A stretch of DNA of 64,000 nucleotides from positions 11,900,501 through 11,964,500 of the forward strand of contig CM076147.1 of the NCBI GenBank assembly GCA_038025085.1. The letters are read 5' to 3'. Every line of letters begins with the position of its first letter. Position 1 is the first letter of the stretch. Below are positions 19,197 through 34,218 of the stretch, in pieces. Made by a program: the position numbers and the translations under genes. The notes beneath the pieces are model-generated. The model searched no databases, was not told the origin of the DNA, and saw only the letters and a program-made list of their open reading frames with translations. Source of the DNA: Tetragonia tetragonoides (taxonomy: Eukaryota; Streptophyta; Magnoliopsida; Caryophyllales; Aizoaceae).

Positions 19197-20699
19197 CTAC
19201 AACTCAAGCTTTTGAATGCATTTACGCGTTTTACAAGCTCATACGAGTAGGGTGAAAGAGATTTGAGTTCTTTTGTGTTGTATATTAAGAGAAAGCATCC
19301 AAATACTTTGTTTGCATTCATTTGACTGTGAAACTACACCTAGGATGTTTACAAGTACAAACAAGCTTCAACTCAAGCTTTTGAATGCATTTACGCTTTT
19401 TAAAAGCTCTTACGATTAGGGTGAAAAAGATTTGAGTTCTTTTGTGTTGTATATTAACAGAGAGCATCCAAATAATGTGTTTGCATTCATTTGAGTGTTA
19501 AACTACACCTAGGATGTTAACAAGTACAAACAAGTTTCAACCCAAGCTTTTGAATGCATTTACGCGTTTTAAGAACTTTTACGAGTAGGGTGAAAGAGAT
19601 TTGAGTTCTTTTGTATTGAATATTAAGAGAAAGCATCCAAATACATTGTTTGCATTCATTTGAATGTTAAACTACACCAAGGATGTTTACAAGTACAAAC
19701 AAGCGTCAACTCAAGTTTTTGAATGCATTTACGCGCTTTAACAGCTCTTACGACTAGGGTGATAGAGATTGAGTTCTTTTGTGTTGTATATTAAGAGAAA
19801 GCACCCAAATATTTTGTTTGCATTCATTTGAGTATGAAACTACATCAAGAATGTTTTAAAATACAAACAAGCTACAACTCAAGCTTTTGAAAGCATTAAC
19901 GCGTTTTAAAAGCTCATACGAGTAGGGTGAAAGAGATTTGAGTTCTTTTGTGTTGTATATTAAGAAAAAGAATCCAAAAATACTTTGTTTGCATTCATTT
20001 GAGTGGGAAACTACACCTAGGATATTTACAAGTACAAACAAGCTTCAACTTAAGCTTATGAATGCATTTACGCATTTTAAAAGCTCTTACGAGTAGGGTG
20101 AAAGAGATTTTTGTTGTTTTGTGTTGTATATTAAGAGAAAGCACCCATATGTTTTGTTTGCATTCTTTTGAGTATGAAACTATACCTAGAATGTCTTAAA
20201 GTACAAACAAGCTTCAACTCATGCTTTTAAATGCATTTACGCGTTTAAAAGCTCTTACGAGTAGGGTGAAAGAGATTTGAGTTCTTTGTGTTGTATATTA
20301 AGAGAAAGCATCCAAATACTTTGTTTGCATTCATTTGAGTGTGAAACTACACCTAGGATGCTTACAAGTACAAACAAGTTTCAATTTAAGCTTTTGAATG
20401 CATTTACGTGTTTTCAAAGCTTTTACGAGTAGGGTGAAAGAGATTTGAGTTCTTTTGTGTTGCATATTAAAAGAAAGCATCCAAATACTTTGTTTGCATT
20501 CATTTGAGTGTGAAACTACACCTAGGATGTTTACAAGTACAAACAAGTTTCAACTCAAGGTTTTGAATGCATTTACGCAATTTATAAGCTCTTACGAGTA
20601 GGGTAAAAGAGATTTGATTTCTTTTGTGTTTTATATTAAAAGAAAGCATCCAAATACTTTGTTTGCATTCATTTGAGTGTGAAACTACACAAAGGATGT

Positions 20700-22610
20700 T
20701 TACAAGTACAAACAAGCTTCAACTCAAACTTTTAAATGCATTTACGCGTTTTAAAAGCTCTTACGACTAGGGTGATAGAGATTGAGTTATTTTGTGTTGT
20801 ATATTAAGAGAAAGCACCCAAATACTTTGATTGCATTCATTTGAGTATGAAACTACACCAAGAATGTTTTAAAGTACAAACAAGCTACAACTCAAGCTTT
20901 AGAATTCATTTACGCATTTTAAAAGCTCATACGAGTAGGGTGAAAGAGATTTGAGTTTTTTTGTGTTGTATATTATAAGAAAGCATCCAAATACTTTGTT
21001 TTCATTCATTTGAGTGAGAAACTACACCTAGGATGTTTACAAGTACAAACAAGCTTCAACTCATGCTTTGGAATGCATTTTCGCGTTTTAAAAGCTCTTA
21101 CGAGTACGGTGAAAGAGATTTGAGTTCTTTTGTGTTGTATAATGAGAGAAAGCATCCAAATACTTTGTTTGCATTCATTTGAATGTAAAACTACACCAAG
21201 GATGTTTACAAGTATAAACAAGCTTAAACTCAAGCTTTAGAATGCATTCACGTGTTTTAAATGCTTTGACGAGTAGGGTGAAAGAGGTTTGAGTTCTTTT
21301 GTGTTGTATATTAAGAGAAAGCATCCAAATACTTTGTTTGCATTCATTTGAGTGTGAAACTACACTTAGGAAGTATACAAGTACAAACAAGTTTCAACTC
21401 AAGGTTTTGAACGCATTTACGCAAGTTATAAGCTCTTACGAGTAGGGTAAAAGAGATTTGAGTTCTAATGTGTTGTATATTAAGGGAAAGGATCCAAATA
21501 TTTTGTTTGCATTCATTTGAGTGTGAAACTACACCAAGGATATTTACAAGTACAAACAAGCTTTAACTCAAGCTTTTGAATGCATTTACGCGTTTTAACA
21601 GCTCTTACGACTAGGGTGATGGAGATTGAGTTCTTTTGTGTTGTATATTAAGAGAAAGCACCCAAATGGCACGCATCCAAATACTTTGTTTGCCTTCATT
21701 TGAGTGGGAAACTACACCAAGGATGTTTACAAGTACAAACAAGCTTCAACTCAAGCTTTTAAATGCATTTACGCGTTTTAACAACTCTTACGACTAGGGT
21801 GATGGAGATTGAGTTATTTTGTGTTGTATAATAAGAGAAAGCACCCAAATATTTTGTTTGTATTCATGAAAGTATGAAACTACACCAAGAATGTTTTAAA
21901 GTACAAACAAGCTACAACTCAAGCTTTTGAATGCATTTACGCATTTTAAAAGCTCATACTAGTAGGGTGAAAGAGATTTGAGTTCTTTGGTGTTCTATAT
22001 TAAAAGAAAGCATCCAAGTACTTTGTTTGCATTCATTTGAGTGTGAAACTACACCAAGGATGTTTACAAGTACAAACAAGCTTCAACTCAAACTTTTCAA
22101 TGCATTTACGCGTTTTAACAGATCTTACGACTAGGGTTATAGAGCTTGTGTTCCTTTGTGTTGTATATTAAGAGAAAGCACCCAAATGGAAAACATCCAA
22201 ATATTTTGTTTGCATTCATTTGAGTGTGAAACTACACCAACGATGTTTACAAGTACAAACAAGCTTCAACTCAAGCTTTTAAATGCATTTACGCGTTTTA
22301 AAAGCTCTTACGACTAGGGTGATAGAGATTGAGTTATTTTGTGTTGTATATTAAGAGAAAGCACCCAAATATTTTGTTTGCATTCATTTGAGTATGAAAC
22401 TACACCAAGAATGTTTTAAAGTACAAACAACCTACAACTCAAGCATTAGAATTCATTTACGCATTTTAAAAGCTCATACGAGTAGGGTGAAAGAGATTTG
22501 AGTTCTTTTGTGTTGTATATTATAAGAAAGCATCCAAATACTTTATTTTCATTCATTTGAGTGAGAAACTACACCTAGGATGTTTACAAGTACAAACAAG
22601 CTTCAACTCA
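20700..22610 (+). repeat. Array block P, copy 1 (offset 2742-2743 bp)
   Basis: This roughly 1.9-kb block matches 23443-25352 with the same succession of monomer variants. The 12-bp insertion landmark (ggcacgcatcc) sits at 21668 and 24411, and the 'ggaaaacatcc' landmark at 22188 and 24930. Borders are approximate because all monomers resemble each other. Confidence 0.8.
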
Positions 22611-23442
22611 TGCTTTTGAATGCATTTTCGCGTTTTAAAAGCTCTTAGGAGTACGGTGAAATAGATTTGAGTTCTTTTGTGTTGTATAATGAGAGAAAGC
22701 ATCAAAATACTTTGTTTGCATTCATTTGAATGTAAAACTACACCAAGGATGTTTACAAGTATAAACAAGCTTCAACTCAAGCATTTGAATGCATTTACGT
22801 ATTTTAAAAGCTTTTACGAGTAGGGTGAAAGAGATTTGAGTTCTTTTGTGTTGTATATTAAGAGAAAGCATCCCAATACTTTGTTTGCATTTATTTGAGT
22901 GTGAAACTACACCTACAATATTTACAAGGTACATACAAGCTTCAACTCAAGCTTTTGAATGAATTTACGAGTTTTAAAAGCTCATACGAGTAGGGTGAAA
23001 GAGATTTGAGTTCTTTTGTGTTGTATAATAAGAGAAAGCATCCAAATACTTTGTTTGCATTCATTTCAATGTAAAACTACACCAAGGATGTTTACAAGTA
23101 TAAACAAGCTTAAACTCAAGCTTTTGAATGCATTTACGCGTTTTAACAGCTCTTACGAATAGGGTGGTAGAGATTGTGTTCTTTTGTGTTGTATATTAAG
23201 AGAAATCATCCAAATACTTTGTTTGCATTCATTTGAGTGTGAAACTACACCAAGGACGTTTACAAGTAAAAACAAGCTTCAACTCAAACTTTTCAATTCA
23301 TTTACGCGTTTTAATAGCTCTTACGACAAGGGTGATAGAGATTGTGTTCTTTTGTGTTGTGTATTAAGAGAAAACACCCAAATGGAAAGCATCCAAATAC
23401 TTTGTTTGCATTCATTTGAGTGTGAAACTACACAAAGGATGT

Positions 23443-25352
23443 TTACAAGTACAAACAAGCTTCAACTCAAGCTTTTAAATCCATTTACGCGTTTTAAAAG
23501 CTCTTACGACTAGGGTGATAGAGATTGAGTTATTTTGTGTTGTATATTAAGAGAAAGCACCCAAATATTTTGTTTGCATTCATTTGAGTATGAAACTACA
23601 CCAAGAATATTTTAAAGTACAAACAAGCTACAACTCAAGCTTTAGAATTCATTTACGCATTTTAAAAGCTCATACGAGTAGGGTGAAAGAGATTTGAGTT
23701 CTTTTGTGTTGTATATTATAAGAAAGCATCCAAATACTTTGTTTTCATTCATTTGAGTGAGAAACTACACCTAGGATGTTTACAAGTACAAACAAGCTTC
23801 AACTCATGCTTTGGAATGCATTTTCGCGTTTTAAAAGCTCTTACGAGTACAGTGAAAGAGATTTGAGTTCTTTTGTGTTGTATAATGAGAGAAAGCATCC
23901 AAATACTTTGTTTGCATTCATTTGAATGTAAAACTACACCAAGGATGTTTACAAGTATAAACTAGCTTAAAATCAAGCTTTAGAATGCATTTACGTGTTT
24001 TAAAAGCTTTGACGAGTAGGGTGAAAGAGATTTGAGTTCTTTTGTGTTGTATATTAAGAGAAAGCATCCAAATACTTTGTTTGCATTCATTTGAGTGTGA
24101 ATTTACACCTAGGATGTATACAAGTACAAACAAGCTTCAACTCAAGGTTTTGAATGCATTTACAGAAATTATAAGATCTTACGAGTAGGGTAAAAGAGAT
24201 TTGAGTTCTAATGCGTTGTATATTAAGGGAAAGGATCCAAATATTTTGTTTGCATTCATTTGACTGTGAAACTACACCGAGGATGTTTACAAGTACAAAC
24301 AAGCTTTAACTCAAGCTTTTGAATGCATTTACGCATTTTAACAGCTCTTACGACTAGGGTGATGGAGATTGAGTTCTTTTGTGTTGTATATTAAGAGAAA
24401 GCACCCAAATGGCACGCATCCAAATACTTTGTTTGCCTTCATTTGAGTGTGAAACTACACCAAGAATGTTTACAAGTACAAACAAGCTTCAACTCAAGCT
24501 TTTAAATGCATTTACACGTTTTAACAGCTCTTACGACTAGGGTGATAGAGATTGAGTTATTTTTTGTTGTATATTAAGAGAAAGCACCCAAATATTTTGT
24601 TTGTATTCATCAAAGTATGAAACTACACCAAGAATGTTTTAAAGTACCAACAAGCTACAACTCAAGCTTTGAATGCATTTACGCATTTTAAAAGCTCATA
24701 CGAGTAGGGTGAAAGAGATTTGAGTTCTTTTGCGTTCTATATTAAAAGAAAGCATCCAAATACTTGGTTTGCATTCATTTGAGTGTGAAACTACACCAAG
24801 GATGTTTACAAGTACAAAGAAGCTTCAACTCAAACTTTTCAATGCATTTACGCATTTTAACAGATCTTACGACTAGGGTTATAGAGCTTATGTTCCTTTG
24901 TGTTGTATATTAAGAGAAAGCACCCAAATGGAAAACATCCAAATATTTTGTTTGCATTCATTTGTGTGTGAAACTACACCAAGGATGTTTACAAGTACAA
25001 ACAAGCTTCAACTCAAGCTTTTAAACGCATTTACGCGTTTTAAAAGCTCTTACGACTAGGGTGATAGAGATTGAGTTATTTTGTGTTGTATATTAAGAAA
25101 AAGCACCCAAATATTTTGTTTGCATTGATTTGAGTATGAAACTACACCAAGATTGTTTTAAAGTACAAACAAGCTACAACTCAAGCTTTAGAATTCATTT
25201 ACGCATTTTAAAAGCTCATACGAGTAGGGTGGAAGAGATTTGAGTTCTTTTGTGTTGTATATTATAAGAAAGCATCCAAATACTTTGTTTTCATTCATTT
25301 GAGTGAGAAACTACACCTAGGATGTTTACAAGTACAAACAAGCTTCAACTCA
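23443..25352 (+). repeat. Array block P, copy 2
   Basis: Second copy of the block at 20700-22610. A 1-bp loss near 24669 accounts for the change of offset from 2743 to 2742. Confidence 0.8.
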
Positions 25353-28300
25353 AGCTTTTGAATGCATTTACACGTTTTATAAGCTCTTACGAGTAGGGTG
25401 AAAGAGATTTGAGTTCTTTTGTGTTGTATACTGAGAGAAAGCATTCAAATACTTTGTTTGCATTCATTTGAGTGTGAAACTACACCAAGAATTTTGCAAG
25501 TAAAAACAAGCTTCAACTCAAGCTTTTCAATGCATTTACGCGTTTTAACAGCTATTGAATGCATTTACGCGTTTCAACTTCACCTAGGTGGTAGAGATTG
25601 AGTTCTTTGGTGTTGTATATTAAGAGAAAGCACCCAATTAATTTGTTTGCATTCATTTGAGTATGAAACTACACCATGAATGTTTTAAACTACAAACAAG
25701 CTTCAACTCAAGCTTTTGAATTCCTTTACGCGTTTTAAATGCTCATACGAGTAGGGTGAAAGAGATTGGAGTTCTTTTGTGTTGTATATTAAGAGAAAGC
25801 ATCCAAATACTTTGTTTGCATTCATTTGAGTTTGAAACTACACCTAGGATGTTTACAAGTACAAACAAGTTTCAACTCAAGCTTTTGAATGCATTTACGC
25901 GTTTTAAAAGCTCTTACGAGTAGGGTGAAAGAGATTTGAGTTGTTTTGTGTTGTATATTAAGAGAACGCATCCAAATACTTTGTTTGCATTCATTTGAGT
26001 GTGAAACTACACCAAGAATTTTGCAAGTAAAAACAAGCTTCAACTCAAGCTTTTCAATGCATTTACGCGTTTTAACAGCTCTTACGACTAGGGTGATAGA
26101 GATTGTGTTCTTTTGTGTTGTATATTAAGAGAAAGCACCCAAATATTTTGTTTGCATTCTTTTGAGTATGATACTAGACCAATAATGTTTTGAAATACAA
26201 ACAAGATACAACTCATGCTTTTGAATGCATTTATGCATTTTAAAAGCTCATACGAGTAGGGTGAAAGAGATTTGAGTTCTTTTGTGTTGTATATTAAAAG
26301 AAAGCATCCAAATACTTTGTTTTCATTCATTTGCGTGTGAAACTACACCTAGGATGTTTACAAGTACAAACAAGCTTCAACTCATGCTTTTGAATGCATT
26401 TACGCGTTTCAAAAGCTCTTACGAGTAGGGTGAAAGAGATTTGAGTTCTTTTGTGTTGTATATTAATAGAAAACGCCCAAATGTTTTGTTTGCATTTATT
26501 TGAGTATGAAACTACGCCAAGAATGTTTTAAAGTACAAACAAGCTACAACTCAAGCTTTTGAATTCATTTACGCGTTTTAAATGCTCATACGAGTAGGGT
26601 GAAAGAGATTGGAGTTCTTTTGTGTTGTATATTAAGAGAAAGCATCCAAATACTTTGTTTGCATTCATTTGAGTGTGAAACTACACCTAGGATGTTTACA
26701 AGTACAAACAAGCTTCAATTCAAGCTTTTGAATTTATTTACGCATTTTAACAGCTCTTACGACTAGGGTGAAAGAAATTGAGTTCTTTTGTGTTGTATAT
26801 TAAGAGAAAGTATCAAAATACTTTGTTTGCTTTCATTTGAATGTGAAACTAGACCTAGGATGTTTACAAGTACAAACAAGTTTCAACTCAAGCTTTTGAA
26901 TGCATTTACGCGTTGTAAAAGCTATTACGAGTAGGGTGAAAGAGATTTGAGTTCTTTTGTGTTGAATATTAAGAGAAAGCATCCAAATACTTTGTTTGTA
27001 TTCATTTTAGTGTGAAACTACACCTAGGATGTTTACAAGTACAAAAAAGCTTCAACTCAAGCTTTTGAATGCATTTACACGTTTTATAAGCTCTTACGAG
27101 TAGGGTGGAAGAGATTTGAGTTCTTTTGTGTTGTATATTAAGGGAAAGCATCCAAATACTTTGTTTGCATTCATTTGAGTGTGAAACTACACCAAGGATG
27201 TTTACAAGAGAAAGCACCCAAATGGAAAACATCCAAATATTTTGTTTGCATTCATTTGAGTGTGAAACTACACCAAGGATGTTTACAAGTACAAACAAGC
27301 TTCTACTCAAGCTTTTAAATGCATTTACGAGTTTTAAAAGCTCTTACGACTAGGGTGATAGAGATTGAGTTATTTTGAGTTGTATATCAAGAGAAAGCAC
27401 CCAAGTATTTTGTTTGCATTCATTTGAGTATGAAACTACACCAAGAATGTTTTAAAGTACAAACAAGCTACAATTCAAGCTTTAGAATTCATTTACGCCT
27501 TTTAAAAGCTCATACGAGTAGGGTGAAAGTGATTTGAGTTCTTTTGTGTTGTATATTATAGGAAAGCATCCAAATACTTTGTTTTCATTGATTTGAGTGA
27601 GAAACTACACCTAGGATGTTTACAAGTACAAACAAGCTTCAACGCATTCTTTGGAATGCATTTTCGCGTTTTAAAAGCACTTACGAGTACGGTGAAAGAG
27701 ATTTGAGTTCTTTTGTGTTGTATAATGAGAGAAAGCATCCAAATACGTTGTTTGCATTCATTTGAATGTAAAACTACACCAAGGATGTTTACAAGTATAA
27801 ACAAGCATAAACTCAAGCTTTTGAATGCATTTACGTGTTTTAAAAGTTTTGACGAGTAGGGTGAAAGAGATTTGAGTTCTTTTGTGTTGTATATTAAGAG
27901 AAAGCATCCAAATACTTTGTTTGCGTTCATTTGAGTGTGAAACTACACCTAGGATGTATTCAACTACAAACAAGCTTCAACTCAAGGTTCTGAATGCATT
28001 TACGCAATTTATAAGCTCTTACGAGTAGGGTAAACGAGATTTGGGTTCAAATGTGTTGTATATTAAGGGAAAGGATCAAAATATTTTGTTTGCATTCATT
28101 TGAGTGTGAAACTACACCAAGGATGTTTACAAGTACAAACAAGCTTTAACTCAAGCTTTTGAATGCATTTACGCGTTTTAACAGTTCTTACGACTAGGGT
28201 GATGGAGATTGAGTTCTTTTGTGTTGTATATTAAGAGAAAGCACCCAAATGGCACGCATCCAAATACTTTGTTTGCCTTCATTTGAGTGTGAAACTACAC

Positions 28301-28612
28301 CAAGGATGTTTACAAGTACAAACAAGCTTCAACTCAAGCTTTTAAATGCATTTACGCGTTTTAACTGCTCTTACGACCAGGGTGATAGAGATTGAGTTAT
28401 TTTGTGTTGTATATTAAGAGAAAGCACCCACATATTTTGTTTGTATTCATGAAAGTATGAAACTATACCAAGAATATTTTAAAGTACAAGCAAGCTACAA
28501 CTCAAGCTTTTGAATGCATTGACGCATTTTAAAAGCTCATACGAGTAGGGTGAAAGAGATTTGAGTTCTTTTGTGTTCTATATTAAAAGAAAGAATCCAA
28601 ATACTTTGTTTG
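25205..28612 (+). repeat. Array block Q, copy 1 (3.4 kb, offset 9014 bp)
   Basis: About 3408 bp nearly identical to 34219-37626. Shared private features include the rearranged monomer near 25555 (gctattgaatgc...cacctaggtgg), the deletion junction 'tttacaagagaaagc' near 27208, and the odd 'agaaagaatcc' at 28588. Copies diverge abruptly after 28612/37626 (tgtttgc against tgttttc). Only scattered substitutions between the copies were seen. Confidence 0.9.
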
Positions 28613-31600
28613 CATTCATTTGAGTGTGAAACTACACCAAGGATGTTTACAAGTACAAACAAGCTTTAACTCAAGCTTTTGAATGTATTTACGCGTTTTA
28701 ACAGCTCTTACGACTAGGGTGATGGAGATTGAGTTGTTTTGTATTGTATATTAATAGAAAGCACCCAAATGGCACGCATCCAAATACTTTGTTTGCATTC
28801 ATTTGAGTGTGAAACTACACCAAGGATGTTTACAAGTACAAACAAGCTTCAACTCAAGCTTTTAAATGCATTTACGCATTTTAACAGCTCTTACGACTAG
28901 GGTGATAGAGATTGAGTTATTTTGTGTTGTATATTAAGAGAAAGCACCCACATATTTTGTTTGTATTCATGAAAGTATGAAACTACACCAAGAATGTTTT
29001 AAAGTACAAGCAAGCTACAACTCAAGCTTTTGAATGCATTGACGCATTTTAAAAGCTCATACGAGTAGGGTGAAAGAGATTTGAGTTCTTTTATGTTCTA
29101 TATTAAAAGAAAGCATCCAAATACTTTGTTTGCATTCATTTGAGTGTGAAACTACACCAATGATGTTTACAAGTACAAACAAGCTTCAACTCAAGCTTTT
29201 CAATGCATTTACGCGTTTTAACAGATCTTACGACTAGGGTTATAGAGATTGTGTTCCTTTGTGTTGTATATTAAGAGAAAGCACCCAAATGGAAAACATC
29301 CAAATATTTTGTTTGCATTCATTTGAGTGTGAAACTACACCAAGGATGTTTACAAGTACAAACAAGCTTTAACTCAAGCTTTTAAATGCATTTACGCGTT
29401 TTAAAAGCTCTTACGACTAGGGTGATAGAGATTGAGTTATTTTTTGTTGTATATTAAGAGAAAGCACCCAAATATTTTGTTTGCATTCATTTGAGTATGA
29501 AACTAAACCAAGAATGTTTTAAAGTACAAACAAGCTACAACTCAAGCTTTAGAATTCATTTACGCATTTTAAAAGCTCATACGAGTAGGGTGAAAGAGAT
29601 TTGAGTTCTTTTGTGTTGTATATTATAAGAAGGCATCCAAATACTTTGTTTTCATTCATTTGAGTGAGAAACTACACCTAGGATGTTTACAAGTACAAAC
29701 AAGCTTCAACTCATGCTTTTGAATGCATTTTCGCGTTTTAAAAGCTCTTACGAGTACAGTGAAAGAGATTTGAGTTCTTTTGTGTTGTATAATGAGAGAA
29801 AGCATCCAAATACTTTGTTTGCATTCATTTGAATGTAAAACTACACCAAGGATGTTTACAAGTATAAACAAGCTTAAACTCAAGCTTTTGAATGCATTTA
29901 CGTGTTTTAAAAGCTTTTACGAGTAGGGTGAAAATTTTTGAGTTCTTTTGTGTTGTATATTAAGAGAAAGCATCCCAATACTTTGTTTGCATTCATTTGA
30001 GTGTGAAACTACACCTAGGATATTTACAAGTACAAACAAGCTTCAACTCAAGCTTTTGAATGCATTTACGCGTTTTAAAAGCTCGTACGAGTAGGGTGAA
30101 AGAGATTTGAGTTCTTTGTGTTGTATAATAAGAGAAAGCACCCAAATACCTTCTTTTCATTCATTTGAATGTAAACTTACACCAAGGATGTTTACAAGTA
30201 TAAACAAGCTTAAACTTAAGCTTTTGAATGCATTTACGCGTTTTAACAGCTCTTACGAATAGGGTGGTAAAGATTGAGTTCTTTTGTGTTGTATATTAAG
30301 AGAAAGCACCCAAATATTTTGTTTGTATTCATTTGAGTGTGAAACTACACCAAGGATGTTTATAAGTACAAACAAGCTTTAACTCAAGCTTTTGAATGCA
30401 TTTACGCATTTTAACAGCTCTTACGACTAGGGTGATGGAGATTGCGTTCTTTTGTGTTGTATATTAAGAGAAAGCACCCAAATGGCACGCATCCAAATAC
30501 TTTGTTTGCCTTCATTTGAGTGTGAAACTACACCAAGGATGTTTACAAGTACAAACAAGCTTCAACTCAAGCTTTTAAATGCATTTACGCAATTTAACAG
30601 CTCTTACGACTAGGGTGATAGAGATTGAGTTATTTTGTGTTGTATATTAAGAGAAAGCACCCAAATATTTTGTTTGTATTCATGATAGTATGAAACTACA
30701 CCAAGAATGTTTTAAAATACAAACAAGCTTCAACTAATGCTTTTGAATGCATTTTCGCGTTTTAAAAGCTCTTACGAGTAGGGGTGAAAGAGATTTGAGT
30801 TCTTTTATGTTGTATAATGAGAGAAAGCATCCAAATACTTTGTTTGCATTCATTTGAGTGTGAAACTACACCATGGATGTTTACAAGTACAAACAAGCTT
30901 CAACTCAAGCTTTTCAAAGCATTTACGCGTTTTAACAGCTCTTACGACTAGGGTGATAGAGATTGAGTTATTTTGTGTTGTATATTAAGAGAAAGCACCC
31001 ACATATTTTGTTTGTATTCATGAAAGTATGAAACTACACCAAGAATGTTTTAAAGTACAAGCAAGGTACAACTCAAGCTTTTGAATGCATTGACGCATTT
31101 TAAAAGCTCATACGAGTAGGGTGAAAGCGATTTGAGTTCTTTTGTGTTCTATATTAAAAGAAAGCATCCAAATACTTTGTTTGCATTCATTTGAGTGAGA
31201 AACTACACCTAGGATGTTTACAAGTACAAACAAGCACCCAAATACTTTGTTTGCATTCATTTGAGTGTGAAACTACACCATGAATGTTTTAAACTACAAA
31301 CAAGCTTCAACTCAAGCTTTTGAATTCATTTACGTGTTTTAAATGCTCATACGAGTAGGGTGAAAGAGATTGGAGTTCTTTTGTGTTGTATATTAAGAGA
31401 AAGCATCCAAATACTTTGTTTGCATTCATTTGAGTGTGAAACTACACCTAGGATGTTTACAAGTACAAAGAAGTTTCAACTCAAGCTTTTGAATGCATTT
31501 ACGCGTTTTAAAAGCTCTTACGAGTAGGGTGAAAGAGATTTGAGTTATTTTTTGTTGTATATTAAGAGAAAGCATCCAAATACTTTGTTTGCATTCATTT

Positions 31601-32362
31601 GAGTGTGAAACTGAACCTTGGATGTTTACAAGTACAAACAAGCTTCAACTCAAGCTTTTGAATGGATTTACACTTTTTATAAGCTCTTACGAGTAGGGTG
31701 AAAGAGATTTGAGTTCTTTTGTGTTGTAAATTAAGAGAAAGCATTCAAATACTTTGTATGCATTCATTTGAGTGTGAAACTACACCAAGGATTTTGCAAG
31801 TAAAAACAAGCTTCAACTCAAGCTTTTCAATGCATTTAAGCGTTTTAACAGCTCTTACGACTAGGGTGATAGAGATTGTGTTCTTTTGTGTTGTATATTA
31901 AGAGAAAGCATTCAAATATTTTGTTTGCATTCTTTTGAGTATGATACTACACCAATAATGTTTTCAAATACAAACAAGATACAACTCATGCTTTTGAATG
32001 CATTTATGCATTTTAAAAGCTCGTACGAGTAGGGTGAAAGAGATTTGAGTTCTTTTGTGTTGTATATTAAAAGAAAGCATCCAAATACTTTGTTTTCATT
32101 CATTTGAGTGTGAAACTACACCTAGGATGTTTACAAGTACAAAGAAGCTTCAACTCATGCTTTTGAATGCATTTACGCATTTTAAAAGCTCTTACGAGTA
32201 GAGTGAAAGAGATTTGAGTTCTTTTGTGTTGTATATTAAGAGAAAGCACCCAAATGTTTTGTTTGCATTTATTTGAGTATGAAACTACGCCAAGAATGTT
32301 TTAAAGTACAAACAAGCTACAACTCAAGCTTTTGAATGCATTTACACGTTTTAAAAGCTCAT

Positions 32363-34126
32363 ACGAGTAGGGTGAAAGAGATTGGAGTTCTTTTGTGTTG
32401 TATATTAAGAGAAAGCATCCAAATACTTTGTTTTCATTCATTTGAGTGTGAAACTACACCTAGGATGTTTACAAGTACAAACAAGTTTCAACTCAAGCTA
32501 TTGAATGCATTTAGGCGTTTTAAAAGCTCTTACGAATAGGGTGAAAGAGATTTGAGTTCTATTGTGTTGTATAATAAGAGAAAGGATCCAAAAATTTTGT
32601 TTGCATTCATTTGAGTGTGAAACTACACCTAGGATGTTTACAAGTACAAACAAGCTTCAACTCAAGCTTTTGAATGCATTTACGCATTTTAACAGCTCTT
32701 ACGACTAGGGTGATAGAAATTGAGTTCTTTTGTGTTTTATATTAAGAGAAAGTATCAAAATACTTTGTTTGCATTCATTTGAATGTGAAACGACACCTAG
32801 GATGTTTACAAGTACAAACAAGTTTCAACTCAAGCTTTTGAATACGTTTACGCGTTTTAAAAGCTCTTACGAGTAGGGTGAAAGAGATTTGAGTTCTTTT
32901 GTGTTGTATATTAAGAGAAAGCATCCAAATACTTTGTTTGCATTCATTTGAGTGTGAAACTACACCAAGGATGTTTACAAGTAAAAACAAGCTTCAACTC
33001 AAGCTTTTCAATGCATTTACGCGTTTTAATAGCTCTTACGACTAGGGTGATAGAGATTGTGTTCTTCTGTGTTGTATATTAAGAGAAAACACCCAAATTG
33101 AAAGCATCCAAATACTTTGTTTGCATTCATTTGAGTGTGAAACTACACCAAGGATGTTTACAAGTACAAACAAAGTTCAACTGAAGCTTTTAAATGCATT
33201 TACGCATTTGAAAAAGCTCTTACGACTAGGGTGATAGAGATTGAGTTATTTTGAGTTGTCTATTAAGAGAAAGCACCCAAATATTTTTTTTGCATTCATT
33301 TGAGTATGAAACTACACCAAGAATGTTTTAAAGTACAAACAAGCTGCAACTCAAGCTTTAGAATTTATTTACGCATTTTAAAAGCTCATACGAGTAGGGT
33401 GAAAGAGATTTGAGTTCTTTTGTGTTGTATATTATAAGAAAGCATCCAAATACTTTGTTTTCATTCATTTGAGTGAGAAACTACACCTAGGATGTTTACA
33501 AGTACAAACAAGCTTCAACTCATGCTTTGGAATGCATTTTCGCGTTTTAAGAGCTCTTACGAGTACGGTGAAAGAGATTTGAGTTCTTTTGTGTTGTATA
33601 ATGAGAGAAAGCATCCAAATACGTTGTTTGCATTCATTTGAATGTAAAACTACACCAAGGATGTTTACAAGTATAAACAAGCTTAAACTCAAACTTTTGA
33701 ATGCATTTAGGTGTTTTAAAAGCTTTGACAAGTAGGGTGAAAGAGATTTGAGTTCTTTTGTGTTGTATATTAAGAGAAAGCATCCAAATACTTTGTTTGC
33801 ATTCATTTGAGTGTGAAACTACACCTAGGATGTATACAAGTACAAACAAGCTTCAACTCAAGGTTCTGAATGCATTTACGCATTTTATAAGCTCTTACGA
33901 GTAGGGTAAAAGAGATTTGAGTTCTAATGTGTTGTATATTAAGGGAAAGGATCCAAATATTTTGTTTGAATTCATTTGAGTGTGAAACTACACCAAGGAT
34001 GTTTATAAGTACAAACAAGCTTTAACTCAAGCTTTTGAATGCATTTACGCATTTTAACAGCTCTTACGACTAGGGTGATGCAGATTGCGTTCTTTTGTGT
34101 TGTATATTAAGAGAAAGCACCCAAAT
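32363..34126 (+). repeat. Array block R, copy 1 (1.76 kb, offset 5699 bp)
   Basis: Matches 38062-39825. Shared features include 'gctattgaatgc' near 32498/38197, 'ggatccaaaaattttg' near 32585/38284, and 'aaattgaaagcatcc' near 33094/38793. Copies part at 'ccaaat' followed by attttg (copy 1) or ggcacgc (copy 2). Confidence 0.85.
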
Positions 34127-34218
34127 ATTTTGTTTGTATTCATGAAAGTATGAAACTACACCAAGAATGTTTTAAATTACAAACAAGCTTCAACTCAAGC
34201 TTTTGAATGCATTTACGC

